Part shown: positions 24,964-33,615 of the stretch, one piece after another
How the letters are laid out: the number at the start of each line of letters is the position of its first letter
Numbering within the stretch: the stretch's first letter is position 1
NCBI RefSeq assembly: GCF_030165005.1
Contig: NZ_JASNNW010000002.1
Span: 62,001 to 126,000 of the forward strand
DNA length: 64,000 bases
Direction: 5' to 3'
Source: Blastococcus capsensis
GTDB taxonomy: Bacteria > Actinomycetota > Actinomycetes > Mycobacteriales > Geodermatophilaceae
Made by a program: the position numbers and the translations under genes
The notes under the pieces: model-generated
Told to the model about the DNA's origin: nothing
The model's database searches: none
What the model saw: the letters and a program-made list of their open reading frames with translations, nothing else

Positions 24964-26106
24964 ATGCTCAGGATCGACAACCTCGTCAAGTCCTTCGGTG
25001 GCGAGAAGTCCCGAGGCAAGAAGAACGCCGCGAGCAACGCCGCGGTCTTCGCCGTCAACAACGTCACCTTCGAGGTCAAGGAGGGGGAGCTGTTCACCCT
25101 GCTGGGCCCCTCGGGCTGCGGGAAGACCACCACGCTGCGGTCGATCGCCGGGCTGGAGAAGCCGGACAGCGGCACCATCGCCGTCGGTGACCGGGTCATG
25201 TTCTCCTCCAGCGGCAACGGCCGCACGGTGAACATGCCGGCCAACAAGCGGGGCCTGGGCATGGTCTTCCAGTCCTACGCCATCTGGCCGCACATGACCG
25301 TGTTCGACAACGTCGCCTTCCCGCTGCAGGTGCGCCAGCGCTCCGAGCGACCGTCGAAGAAGGTGATCGCCGAGAAGGTCGAGCGCGTCCTCGCGACCAT
25401 GCAGCTGTCCGAGCAGTCCGGCCGGCAGGCGACCAAGCTCTCGGGTGGCCAGCAGCAGCGTCTCGCGCTCGCCCGGGCGCTGGTGATCGAGCCGCCGCTG
25501 CTGCTGCTCGACGAGCCGCTGTCGAACCTGGACGCCAAGCTGCGGGAGTCGCTGCGCTACGAGCTCAAGCGGCTGCAGCGCGAGCTGGGGATCACCTCGG
25601 TCTACGTGACCCACGACCAGGTGGAGGCACTCGCCCTCTCCACCCAGATCGCCGTCATGGAGCGTGGCGGGGTCGTCCAGCTCGGCAAGCCGCGCGACAT
25701 CTACGAGCAGCCGGCCAACAAGTTCGTCGCCGAGTTCATCGGCACCTCGAACTTCATCCCCGGCACGGTGGCTTCCCAGCGGGCCGGCCGGCACTGCGTC
25801 GAGACCTCCAACGGCATCCTCTACCTCGAGTCGGCATCCCAGCTGCCGGTCGGTTCGGAGGTCGTCGTCTCGATCCGCCCGGAGGCCGTCGAGCTCTCCA
25901 CCACGAGCCGGGGCGAGCAGGCCGCCAACGAGTGGCAGGGCAAGGTCGTCACCCGCGCCTTCCTGGGCGACGCCGTCGACCACGTCGTCGCCGTCGGCGA
26001 GCACGAGGTCCGTGCCCGGGTGAACCCCTCGGTGTCCATCGAGTCGGGCACCCCGGTGTACCTGCAGCTGGACCCGTCGAAGATCTCGCTGGTCCCGGTG
26101 AACTGA
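24964..26106 (+). CDS. ABC importer ATP-binding protein
   Basis: A 380-aa ATPase. Walker A is GPSGCGKTT near residue 50, the signature is LSGGQQQR near 161, Walker B is LLLLDEPLSNLD near 180, and the H-loop is VTHDQVEAL. The C-terminal third is a TOBE-type domain. It energises the fused permease. It begins with an insert GGEKSRGKKNAASNAAVFAV between the first strand and the A-loop, longer than in FbpC. Start ATG 24964. Confidence 0.92.
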   Translation: MLRIDNLVKSFGGEKSRGKKNAASNAAVFAVNNVTFEVKEGELFTLLGPSGCGKTTTLRSIAGLEKPDSGTIAVGDRVMFSSSGNGRTVNMPANKRGLGMVFQSYAIWPHMTVFDNVAFPLQVRQRSERPSKKVIAEKVERVLATMQLSEQSGRQATKLSGGQQQRLALARALVIEPPLLLLDEPLSNLDAKLRESLRYELKRLQRELGITSVYVTHDQVEALALSTQIAVMERGGVVQLGKPRDIYEQPANKFVAEFIGTSNFIPGTVASQRAGRHCVETSNGILYLESASQLPVGSEVVVSIRPEAVELSTTSRGEQAANEWQGKVVTRAFLGDAVDHVVAVGEHEVRARVNPSVSIESGTPVYLQLDPSKISLVPVN

Positions 26107-27399
26107 GTGCCCCGCCCGGCGGTCTTCAGCAACCGCGACTTCAACCTCTACTGGGCGGGGGTGGTCCTCAGCCAGATCGGCACCCGCGGCACCGTTGCGG
26201 CGAACTACTTCCACGTCTACGCGCTGACCGACTCGATCGCCTATACCGGGCTGGTCGGCGCAGGGCAGGCGATCGCGCTGCTGCTGCTCAGCCCGCTGGG
26301 CGGGGCACTGGCCGACCGGTACGACCGCCGGCGGCTGCTGCAGGGGGCGCAGGCGGTGGCGCTGGTCGTCGCGCTGGCGCTGACCGTGGTGACCCTGTCC
26401 GGGGCGGTGGAGGCCTGGCACGTCATCGTGAGCGTGCTGTTCACCACGGCGGCGGCGACGTTCGACCAGCCGGCCCGGCAGGCGCTCATCCCGGCACTGG
26501 TGGGGCGCAAGCACATCGGCGAGGCGATCGCGCTGCTCAACCCCTCCCGCGAGGTGGCGGTCCTGGTCGGCCCGCTGCTGGCCGGGCTGCTCATCGCGGT
26601 GGGCGGCCCCGGCCTGATGTACCTGGTCGACGTCGTCACCTATGCCGTGCTGGTCGTGGTGCTCGCCTTCATCAGGACTCCACGGCTGGTGAGCGACAAG
26701 GCCCCGCCGACGTCGATCTTCGGCAGCATCGCGGAGGGGGCCCGCTACGTCGTCCGCCGGCCGCTGATCACCAGCCTCATGGGGCTGGACCTGTCGGCCA
26801 CCGTGCTCTCGGCCTACCGGGTCCTGCTGCCGGCGATCGCCACCGACGTGCTCGCGGTGGGCGCGACCGGCTACGGGGTGCTCTCCAGCGCTCCCTCGGC
26901 GGGCGCGCTGCTGGCCACCTACACGATCTTCCGGGTGGTGCGGGACTCACGTCGGCAGGGCCGGATCCTGCTGACCGCGACGTTCCTCTACGGCATCGCG
27001 GCGATCGGCCTGGCACAGGCACCGGTGATCTGGCTGGCCGTCGGCGCGGCGCTGCTGGTCGGCGCCTTCGACGCGATGGCCACGACGATCCGGCACGCGG
27101 CGGTCCAGATCGACACCCCCGACGAGATCCGGGGGCGGGTCACCGCGTTCTACCAGATGTCGTCCCGCGGTGGCCCGGCGATCGGTGACGTGGTCATGGG
27201 TGCCTTCGCCGGGGTGGTCGGCCCCGTCGTGGCGCTCACCGTCGGCGGCGTCGGCCCGATGCTGGTGGCCCTGGGCTTCTGGTCGCGGCCCAACGTCGTC
27301 CGGAACTACGAGGGCGTCGTCGAGGAGGAGTCGCCGGTGGAGCCGGTGGCGCCGCCCGATGCGCGGCCGCTGGCCGGCGAGACCCGCAAGCCCACCTGA
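26107..27399 (+). CDS. MFS transporter, EntS-like
   Basis: A 430-aa MFS_3-type transporter with about 12 hydrophobic segments and the loop signature GGALADRYDRRRLLQG. Its GTG start directly follows the ATPase stop (no gap), so it is cotranscribed with the importer. An exporter coupled to an importer may remove a toxic intermediate or a co-product. The C-terminus has a short acidic/proline tail. Confidence 0.85.
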   Translation: MPRPAVFSNRDFNLYWAGVVLSQIGTRGTVAANYFHVYALTDSIAYTGLVGAGQAIALLLLSPLGGALADRYDRRRLLQGAQAVALVVALALTVVTLSGAVEAWHVIVSVLFTTAAATFDQPARQALIPALVGRKHIGEAIALLNPSREVAVLVGPLLAGLLIAVGGPGLMYLVDVVTYAVLVVVLAFIRTPRLVSDKAPPTSIFGSIAEGARYVVRRPLITSLMGLDLSATVLSAYRVLLPAIATDVLAVGATGYGVLSSAPSAGALLATYTIFRVVRDSRRQGRILLTATFLYGIAAIGLAQAPVIWLAVGAALLVGAFDAMATTIRHAAVQIDTPDEIRGRVTAFYQMSSRGGPAIGDVVMGAFAGVVGPVVALTVGGVGPMLVALGFWSRPNVVRNYEGVVEEESPVEPVAPPDARPLAGETRKPT

Positions 27400-27467
27400 C
27401 ACCCCCCCCGAATCAGCGGGGCCCGGCTGCCGAACGGCGCCGCTCTCATCGAACATCGGAGAACCAG

Positions 27468-28604
27468 ATGTCGTTCCGACTCCGCCCCCCGCTCGCCGCG
27501 CTGACCGCGGTCGGCCTGCTGACCGCCTGCGGCGGCTCTCCCACCTCCACCGGCGGCAGCGGAGGTGGGGAGGGGCGTGAGGACTCCGACGCCGCGGCCG
27601 CGGCCGCGGAGGTGTACGACACGTTCAACGGCATGTCCGGCCAGGAGCGCACCGACGAACTCGTGGCCTGCGCGGAGGAGGAGGGCGAGCTCAACGTCTA
27701 CACCTCGAACTCCGACATGGACGCCCTCGTCGAGGGCTTCACCGATCTGTACGACATCGACGTGAGCGTCTACCGCGCCAGCGGCGAGACCGTCCTCCAG
27801 CGCCTGCTGCAGGAGGACGGCGCCGGCTACTACGGCGCCGACGTGTTCGAGGTCGACTCCATCGAGCTCGATGCGGCGGAACAGGAGGGGCTGCTCTACC
27901 CGTACGAGAGCGAGCTGCGCGATTCGGTGCGCGAGGAGGGCAAGCCGTCGGAGAACTGGACGGGTACCCGGTTCAACGCCTTCGTCGTCGGCTGGAACAC
28001 CGACAACGTCAAGCCGGGCGAGGAGCCCACCACGCTCGAGGAGCTCGCCGAGCCCGAGTGGAAGGGCCGGGTCTCCATGGAGCTCGGCGACGTGGACTGG
28101 TTCACCGCCATGCACGACTACTACGTCGAGGAGCAGGGGATGAGCGAGGAGGAGTACACCGACCTCATGACCCGGTTGGCCTCGAACTCGCAGGTGGTCA
28201 AGGGCCACACCGTCCAGGGCGAGCTGCTCGCGGCCGGCCAGTTCGACGTCGGCGTCTCGATGTACAGCCACACGGTGGACAAGGCCGCCGCCGACGGCGC
28301 CCCGGTCGCGTGGCAGCCGGCCGACGGTTCGCCGGTCGAGCCGATCATCCTGCGTCCGAACGGCATCGGCCTGCTGAAGACCGCCACCAACCCGTGCGCC
28401 GCGACGCTGTTCGTGGACTACGAGCTGAGCGAGGGGCAGGACCTCGTCCGCGAGGCGAACCGGATCAGCTCCATCGCCGGCGCCGAAGACCCGCTGGAGG
28501 GGTTCGAGGTCTACCCGGTGCCCCTGGACAAGCTGCTCGAGGAGCCGGCGAGCTGGGACAAGGCGTACGAGGACGTCGTCGCGAACGGCCAGGCCATCGA
28601 GTGA
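27468..28604 (+). CDS. ABC importer substrate-binding lipoprotein 3
   Basis: A 378-aa receptor, lipoprotein Cys21 (LLTAC), closely similar to receptor 1 through the whole mature part (for example FNAFVVGWNTDN and RVSMELGDVDWF). ATG 27468 is preceded by CGGAGAACCAG. It is the last intact gene of the importer cluster; having three receptors for one permease suggests that related ligands are collected by a single channel. Confidence 0.87.
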   Translation: MSFRLRPPLAALTAVGLLTACGGSPTSTGGSGGGEGREDSDAAAAAAEVYDTFNGMSGQERTDELVACAEEEGELNVYTSNSDMDALVEGFTDLYDIDVSVYRASGETVLQRLLQEDGAGYYGADVFEVDSIELDAAEQEGLLYPYESELRDSVREEGKPSENWTGTRFNAFVVGWNTDNVKPGEEPTTLEELAEPEWKGRVSMELGDVDWFTAMHDYYVEEQGMSEEEYTDLMTRLASNSQVVKGHTVQGELLAAGQFDVGVSMYSHTVDKAAADGAPVAWQPADGSPVEPIILRPNGIGLLKTATNPCAATLFVDYELSEGQDLVREANRISSIAGAEDPLEGFEVYPVPLDKLLEEPASWDKAYEDVVANGQAIE

Positions 28605-28689
28605 CGTCGGCGGTGCGTCGGCCGGGGCCCGTCGCACCGTGGACCCGGGCCGTACCGCACGGCCGCGCTCGCACACCGACGAGGGAGGT

Positions 28690-29234
28690 TCGCCCCACCG
28701 AATGCCGACGCTTCGGCCGCCCGGGTCTGCAGGTCAGCGCCTGCGGCCCCGGCGGCGGTGGGGAGAGCCGGCTCGGGCTGCGGAAGGGCCCGACCGAGGA
28801 CGAGGCGATCGACCTTGTCCGGCGAGCGGTCGACCTCCGCACCACCTACTTCGACACGGCACCCAACTACGGCACCGAGGGTGTCATCGGGCGCGCCCTC
28901 GAGGGATGCCGCCACGAGGCGGTCGTCTCCTCCAAGACCGTGGCACGCCGGCCGGACGGGTCGATGGTCGACGCGGCCGGTGGTGACCTTCGAGCGGGGG
29001 ATCGGCGTCGAGATCATGGCTTCGGCGCGCAGCTACTTCAGCCGGGCCCGAGCAGCTGGCTGCGGAGATCGCGCGGCTGGCCGACGACGGTGTGGTGGAC
29101 CGTGGCGAGGTCGACCTCGGGAGCCCGCTCGGTTTCCTGCTCGACGAGGTGGACGTGGCCTCCCTCACGAGGCGTCCTACCGGTTCGCCGCCCACGAGCC
29201 GGTGCTCTCCGGCCGGACCTTCGGCGAGGACTGA
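28690..29234 (+). pseudogene. Decayed aldo/keto reductase
   Basis: Three reading frames each carry part of an aldo/keto reductase. Frame 1 (from about 28700) has RRFGRPGLQVSACGPGGG, TTYFDTAPNYGTEGVIGRAL and VVSSKTVARRPDGSM, with the catalytic Tyr and Lys still present. TFERGIGVEIMASARSYF follows in another frame from about 28985. EQLAAEIARLADDGVVDRGE follows in a third, then ASYRFAAHEPVLSG at the end. The start codon is lost and the middle, including the HLHG region, is deleted. GAGGGAGG at 28681 is its old ribosome site. Confidence 0.75.
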
Positions 29235-29355
29235 GGATCCCGGCCGTCCGGTCGGGGTTCTCCGCAGGAGTTCCCCACCGGTGGTGGACGGGTGCCGGCG
29301 ACGGGCCGGCGCCGCCCCGTCCCCTGCCCAGGCGGACGATCATGCTGCCGGCCCG

Positions 29356-29540
29356 TCAGTCGTCGCGCCGGGACTCCTCCCCGTCGGGCCACATCAGGCG
29401 GTAGCCCTCGCCGGGCAGGATGATCACGTGGGCCCACCGCTGAACCGCTTCGGGGAGTCGCGCGCCGTGCCGAAAGGGATTCCACGTCGTCGTAGAGGTC
29501 CAGCGCGGGTGGCAGGTTCGACGTCGCCACGAAACGTGCC
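29356..29540 (-). pseudogene. Decayed bicupin fragment
   Basis: Minus-strand frames contain NLPPALDLYDDVES, FGTARDSPKRFSGG and AHVIILPGEGYRLMWPDGEE. These match, in order, INLYDDIDFVFGTAHDFPKRFNG and AHVIILSGEGYSLMWPEGEE of the intact cupin at 1672-2793, with the segment between the domains deleted and two frameshifts. It lies just downstream of the ThDP gene, as if once the last gene of that operon. Confidence 0.75.
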
Positions 29541-29611
29541 GGCTCGGTCCGGATGGCCCCGGCCCGGCCCCGCCCTGCGCTCGCGAAGGTGGGGAGGGCG
29601 GGGTCCTTCTC

Positions 29612-31438
29612 CTACTTGGGCTGGCAGATGACGTCGACGAGCGCCGGCGTGCCCGTCGCGAGCACGTGCTCGGCCGCCCGGCGAACGGCGTCCTGGATCT
29701 GGTCGGGATCCTCGATCGGCCCTTCCGCCCACCAGCCGAACGACCGGGCCAGCGCGGCGAAGTCCGGCGCCGGGGTGTCGATCGCCATGCCGATGTGCGC
29801 GCGGGCGACCGGGGTCCCGCGCTGGCGGGCCAGCCGCTCCTGGTGCTCCCAGTCGTTGTAGTACGCGCGGTTGTTGAACATGACCACCAGCAGGGGCAGC
29901 TCGTAGCGGCTGGCCACCCACAGGGCACCCGCGTCGAACATCAGGTCGCCGTCGGGCTGCAGGTCGACGACGAGCTTGCCCGAGCCCTTGTGGGCCAGCG
30001 CCACACCCAGGGAGATGCCGATCTGGGTGGCGGTGCCCAGCTGCTTGCCGGGGTGCCGGTAGGGCTGGTCGAAGTCCCACGTGCGCAGCGCCCACTCGGC
30101 GGCGGTGCCGGCGGTGAGCACCCAGTCGTGCTCCTTCACGACCTCCCACACGTCCGAGGCAAGGCGGGAGGTCGCGACCGGCACCTCGTCCCGCTTGGCG
30201 TCGGCCTTGGCGCGCCAGCCGGCCCAGACCTCGTCGTGCCGGCCGGCCAGGTCGTCCCGCCAGGCCTGGCGCTCCGCCGCTCGGACGTCGTCGTCGCCGG
30301 CCACGACCGCCCGGCACTCCTCCAGCAGGAGCGGCAGGGCGATCGCGGTGTCGGCGGTGACCGACAGGTCCGTGGGCAGCAGCTCGGCGTAGTCCTCGCT
30401 CCATGACGAGATGCCGACGTCGTTGAACCCGATGTCCAGAACTGTGGTGCCGGGCGCCAGCTTGGAGGAGATGGTGCGGGTGGTCGACTCGAGCTTCTGG
30501 GTCGGCTTGCCCATGTCCTTGACGTCGACGAACAGCACGCAGTCGGCGTCCTCGAGCACTGCACTGCCCGTGACGTTGAGCGGGTGCCGGTTCGGGAAGT
30601 TCAGCCGCCAGTGCGTCTCCACCACGCCGATGCCGACGGTCTCGGCCAGCTCGACCAGCGTGAAGAAGCTCTGCGGGTCGCGGCCGGCGTAGGACGGCAC
30701 GAGCACCGGACGACGGGCGGCGCAGAGCTTCTCGGCCAGCTGCCGGAGCGCGGTGGGCTCGGGCGCCAGGGGCGAGGGGACGGCGGCGAGGCGGGGCAGG
30801 TCGGAGAGGTCGACCGGCGCGTCCAGGGGCGTCTCCTGCAGGCCGGCGTCCAGCGCGACGTAGACCGGGCCGCGAGGCTCCTCCATGGCGATCCGGTAGG
30901 CACGGGCCAGCACCGTCTGCACCGAGGCCAGGCTGCGCGGCTCGTGGTCCCACTTCGTGTAGGCGCGCACCGCTTCGCCCTGCACGTTCGCCGCGTGGAT
31001 CCAGTCGATGTTGGGCCGGCGGCGGTCGTGCTCGGCCGGCCCGGACCCGCCCAGCACGATGACCGGGGTCCGGTCGATGTAGCTGTAGTAGACGCCCATC
31101 GTGCCCTGCAGCAGGCCCACGAGGTCGTGCAGGATCACGCCCATCGGCCGGCCGGTGGCCTTCGCGTAGCCGTGCGCCAGGGCGACGGCGATCTTCTCGT
31201 GCGGGACCTCGATCATCTCGATCGCGTCGCCGCCGTAGTTGACCAGCGAGTCGTGCAGCCCGCGGAACGACGACCCCGGGTTGAGCGCGACGTAGCGCAG
31301 GTCCAGGCCGCGCAGGACGTCGACCATGACGTCGGAGCCCCACTCCGGCTTGTCGTAGGGGGCCATGTTGTCGCCGCGCTCGTGGTGCTTCTCGTACGAC
31401 GCGGGGTGCTTGCCGCTGGCGTCGGGCTTGTCGGTCAT
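29612..31438 (-). CDS. ThDP-dependent decarboxylase/lyase (copy 1)
   Basis: A 608-aa ThDP enzyme of the acetolactate synthase/benzoylformate decarboxylase superfamily. The activating glutamate is in EVPHEKIAVALAHGYAKATG near residue 81, and the ThDP/Mg motif is PDGDLMF...VMFNN near 500-528. The N-terminal 25 residues are charged and dispensable-looking; an internal ATG (31366) is possible. Benzoylformate decarboxylase-like members split 2-keto acids to aldehydes, which would feed the aldehyde dehydrogenase of this operon. ATG 31438 overlaps the isochorismatase-like stop. Confidence 0.87.
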   Translation of the reverse strand: MTDKPDASGKHPASYEKHHERGDNMAPYDKPEWGSDVMVDVLRGLDLRYVALNPGSSFRGLHDSLVNYGGDAIEMIEVPHEKIAVALAHGYAKATGRPMGVILHDLVGLLQGTMGVYYSYIDRTPVIVLGGSGPAEHDRRRPNIDWIHAANVQGEAVRAYTKWDHEPRSLASVQTVLARAYRIAMEEPRGPVYVALDAGLQETPLDAPVDLSDLPRLAAVPSPLAPEPTALRQLAEKLCAARRPVLVPSYAGRDPQSFFTLVELAETVGIGVVETHWRLNFPNRHPLNVTGSAVLEDADCVLFVDVKDMGKPTQKLESTTRTISSKLAPGTTVLDIGFNDVGISSWSEDYAELLPTDLSVTADTAIALPLLLEECRAVVAGDDDVRAAERQAWRDDLAGRHDEVWAGWRAKADAKRDEVPVATSRLASDVWEVVKEHDWVLTAGTAAEWALRTWDFDQPYRHPGKQLGTATQIGISLGVALAHKGSGKLVVDLQPDGDLMFDAGALWVASRYELPLLVVMFNNRAYYNDWEHQERLARQRGTPVARAHIGMAIDTPAPDFAALARSFGWWAEGPIEDPDQIQDAVRRAAEHVLATGTPALVDVICQPK

Positions 31439-32094
31439 GCGGGAGCTCCTGTCCGGGACGGGTGGCGGTCGAGTGCGGTGAGGATTTCGTCGGTGCTGCG
31501 GACCCGCGCGGTGCGCGGGAACACCTCCTGGGCGAAGAAGGTCCGCTGCTCCTCTCGGCCGGTCAGGCCCTCGGGGACGATGAACACCTGGAGGTCGAGG
31601 TCGCGTGCCGCGTAGGCCGTGGACGCGACACCGACGTGCGTGGAGCCGCCGACCAGGATGAGCGTGTCCGCGCCGCGCGAGCGCATGGTCGGGTGGAGGC
31701 AGGTGCCGTGCAGCGCCGACCAGCGGTGCTTCGGGACGTCGAGGTCCTCGGGCTGCTGCCCCAGCTCGGCCAGCGTGCGGTAGCCCGGGTCGCCCTGGCC
31801 GTGGGGCGGCCGGGTCGGCCGCGGGTGGTCGGGCCCGAAGACCCGGTGCTTGCCGTCCATGTCGGTCAGCGCGCGGGCGAAGTCCAGGCCGTCGGCCCGG
31901 TGATCGGCCCGCGCCCAGGCGACGACGACGCCCCGGGCGCGGCACTCGTCGGCCAGCCGGCGCACGTGCGGGATGGCCCCGGCCGATTCGGCGCCCTCGC
32001 GGTAGTTCTCGAGCATGTCGAAGGCGCACAGGAACGTGCGGGCGGGATCGAGCACCTCCTCGCCGCGGAACAGTGTCGGGTCGGACGCGCTCAT
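31435..32094 (-). CDS. Isochorismatase-fold protein lacking the catalytic cysteine
   Basis: A 219-aa cysteine-hydrolase-fold protein. The Asp (FLCAFDMLENYREG) and Lys (VPKHRWSAL) of the triad are present, but the nucleophile block reads VGGSTHVGVASTAYAARD, with Gly where family members have Cys (TNVCVEST). It is therefore either a non-hydrolytic relative, as in some isochorismatase-type lyases, or a binding protein. It overlaps the ThDP enzyme downstream (ATGA) and is 72 bp after the aldehyde dehydrogenase. Confidence 0.82.
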   Translation of the reverse strand: MSASDPTLFRGEEVLDPARTFLCAFDMLENYREGAESAGAIPHVRRLADECRARGVVVAWARADHRADGLDFARALTDMDGKHRVFGPDHPRPTRPPHGQGDPGYRTLAELGQQPEDLDVPKHRWSALHGTCLHPTMRSRGADTLILVGGSTHVGVASTAYAARDLDLQVFIVPEGLTGREEQRTFFAQEVFPRTARVRSTDEILTALDRHPSRTGAPA

Positions 32095-32166
32095 GGGGTT
32101 CCTCTCATCGTGGGGCTGTTCGGACGTGCACCACTGCGGTGGCGTCGCCGCCTGGGCCGGCAGGGT

Positions 32167-33615
32167 TCACAGCAGCGTCACGGTGACGGCCTTCTCCCGC
32201 GTGTAGGACACCAGCTCCTCCGGCCCGTTCTCCTGGCCCAGCCCGCTGCGCTTCCAGCCGCCGAAGGGCATGCCGGTGGGCCGGCGTCCGGTGCCGTTGA
32301 CGTACACGTAGCCGGCCTCGACGGCGGCGGCGGTGCGCACCGCGGTGCTCACGTCGTTGGTCCAGATGTTGGCGGTGAGCCCCAGCGGCAGCGCGTTGGC
32401 CCGCCGGACGACGTCGTCGACGTCGCGCCACCCGAGCACCGCCATGACCGGGCCGAAGATCTCCTCCCGGACGACGGTCATCCCGTCCTCGAGGTCGGTG
32501 AGGACGGTCGGCCGCAGGTAGAACCCGCGGTCGAGCCCGGCGGGACGGTCGCCCCCGTAGGAAACCGTGGCCCCCTCCCGGCGTGCCGTGTCCACGAAGC
32601 CGGTGACCCGCTCGTAGTGGGCGCGGAAGGACAACGGGCCGACCTCGGTCTCCTCGTCGTGCGGATCGCCGATCCGCAGCTCGTCGAGGCGGCGGTGGAG
32701 GGCGTCGAGGAACGGGCCGCGCACGTCGTCGTGCACGAACAGCCGCGTGCCCGAGCCGCAGGACTGCCCGGTCGAGCGGGCGATGTTCATCCCCGCCACC
32801 GCGGCCCGCGCGGCCCGGTCGGGGTCGACGTCCGGGAAGACCAGCACCGGGTTCTTGCCGCCCAGCTCCAGGGACACGTGCTTGATCTCGTCGGCCGCGG
32901 CGTGCAGGACCGCGCGGCCCGTCGGCACCGAGCCGGTGAACGCGATCCGGGGGACGTCGGGGTGCGCGACCAGCCGGTTGCCGACCACGTCCCCGGCGCC
33001 GGTGACCACGTTGAGCACGCCCGGTGGGAGGACGGCGGCGGCGATGCGGCCCAGCTCCAGCGCCGAGAGCGAGGTCTGCTCGCCGGGCTTCAGTACGACC
33101 GCGTTGCCGGCGGCCAGCGGCGCGGCGCACTTGCCCGCGGCGAACTTCAGCGGGTGGTTGTACGGGACGATCCGGCCGACGACCCCGTAGGGCTGGCGCA
33201 GGGTGTAGGAGAGGGAGCCGGCGTCCGGCGGCGCCGTGCTGCCGCGGGTCTGCGAGGCGATCCCCGCGAAGAACTCCAGCTCCTTGACGGCACCGTCCAC
33301 GTCGGCCCGCATGGCCGTGATGGGCGAGCCACCGTCGCTGGTGTCCAGGCGGGCGAGCAGCTCGCGCTCCTCGCGGAGGGCGCCGGCCAGTTCCCGGATG
33401 AACTCGGCCCGCTTCGCCCAGCCCAGCGCCGCCCATGCGGGCGCGGCCTCCGCCGCGGCGGCCACCGCGGCGTCGACGTCGGCGGCCGTGCCCGCCGGGA
33501 AGGTACCGATGACCTCCTCGGTGGCCGGGTTCTCGGCCTCCAGGACGGCGCCGTCGGCGGCGTCGCGCCACTGGCCGCCGACCATCATGCGGCGGTGGAC
33601 GGCCGGCCCGGTCAT
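32167..33615 (-). CDS. Aldehyde dehydrogenase (copy 1)
   Basis: A 482-aa NAD(P)-dependent aldehyde dehydrogenase. Catalytic Cys286 lies in GQSCGSGTRLF, the base in LELGGKNP near 252, and the cofactor segment is FTGSVPTGRAV. It oxidises an aldehyde to the acid, presumably the product of one of the flanking ThDP enzymes. ATG 33615 overlaps the upstream ThDP gene stop (ATGA). Confidence 0.92.
   Translation of the reverse strand: MTGPAVHRRMMVGGQWRDAADGAVLEAENPATEEVIGTFPAGTAADVDAAVAAAAEAAPAWAALGWAKRAEFIRELAGALREERELLARLDTSDGGSPITAMRADVDGAVKELEFFAGIASQTRGSTAPPDAGSLSYTLRQPYGVVGRIVPYNHPLKFAAGKCAAPLAAGNAVVLKPGEQTSLSALELGRIAAAVLPPGVLNVVTGAGDVVGNRLVAHPDVPRIAFTGSVPTGRAVLHAAADEIKHVSLELGGKNPVLVFPDVDPDRAARAAVAGMNIARSTGQSCGSGTRLFVHDDVRGPFLDALHRRLDELRIGDPHDEETEVGPLSFRAHYERVTGFVDTARREGATVSYGGDRPAGLDRGFYLRPTVLTDLEDGMTVVREEIFGPVMAVLGWRDVDDVVRRANALPLGLTANIWTNDVSTAVRTAAAVEAGYVYVNGTGRRPTGMPFGGWKRSGLGQENGPEELVSYTREKAVTVTLL

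Noticed and set aside
23077-26514. Very long open frame on the minus strand opposite the ABC transporter genes
   Set aside because: It is antisense to permease, ATPase and MFS genes with clear family motifs. Its own product is low-complexity (Gly/Arg/His/Asp-rich), as expected from GC-biased codons read backwards.
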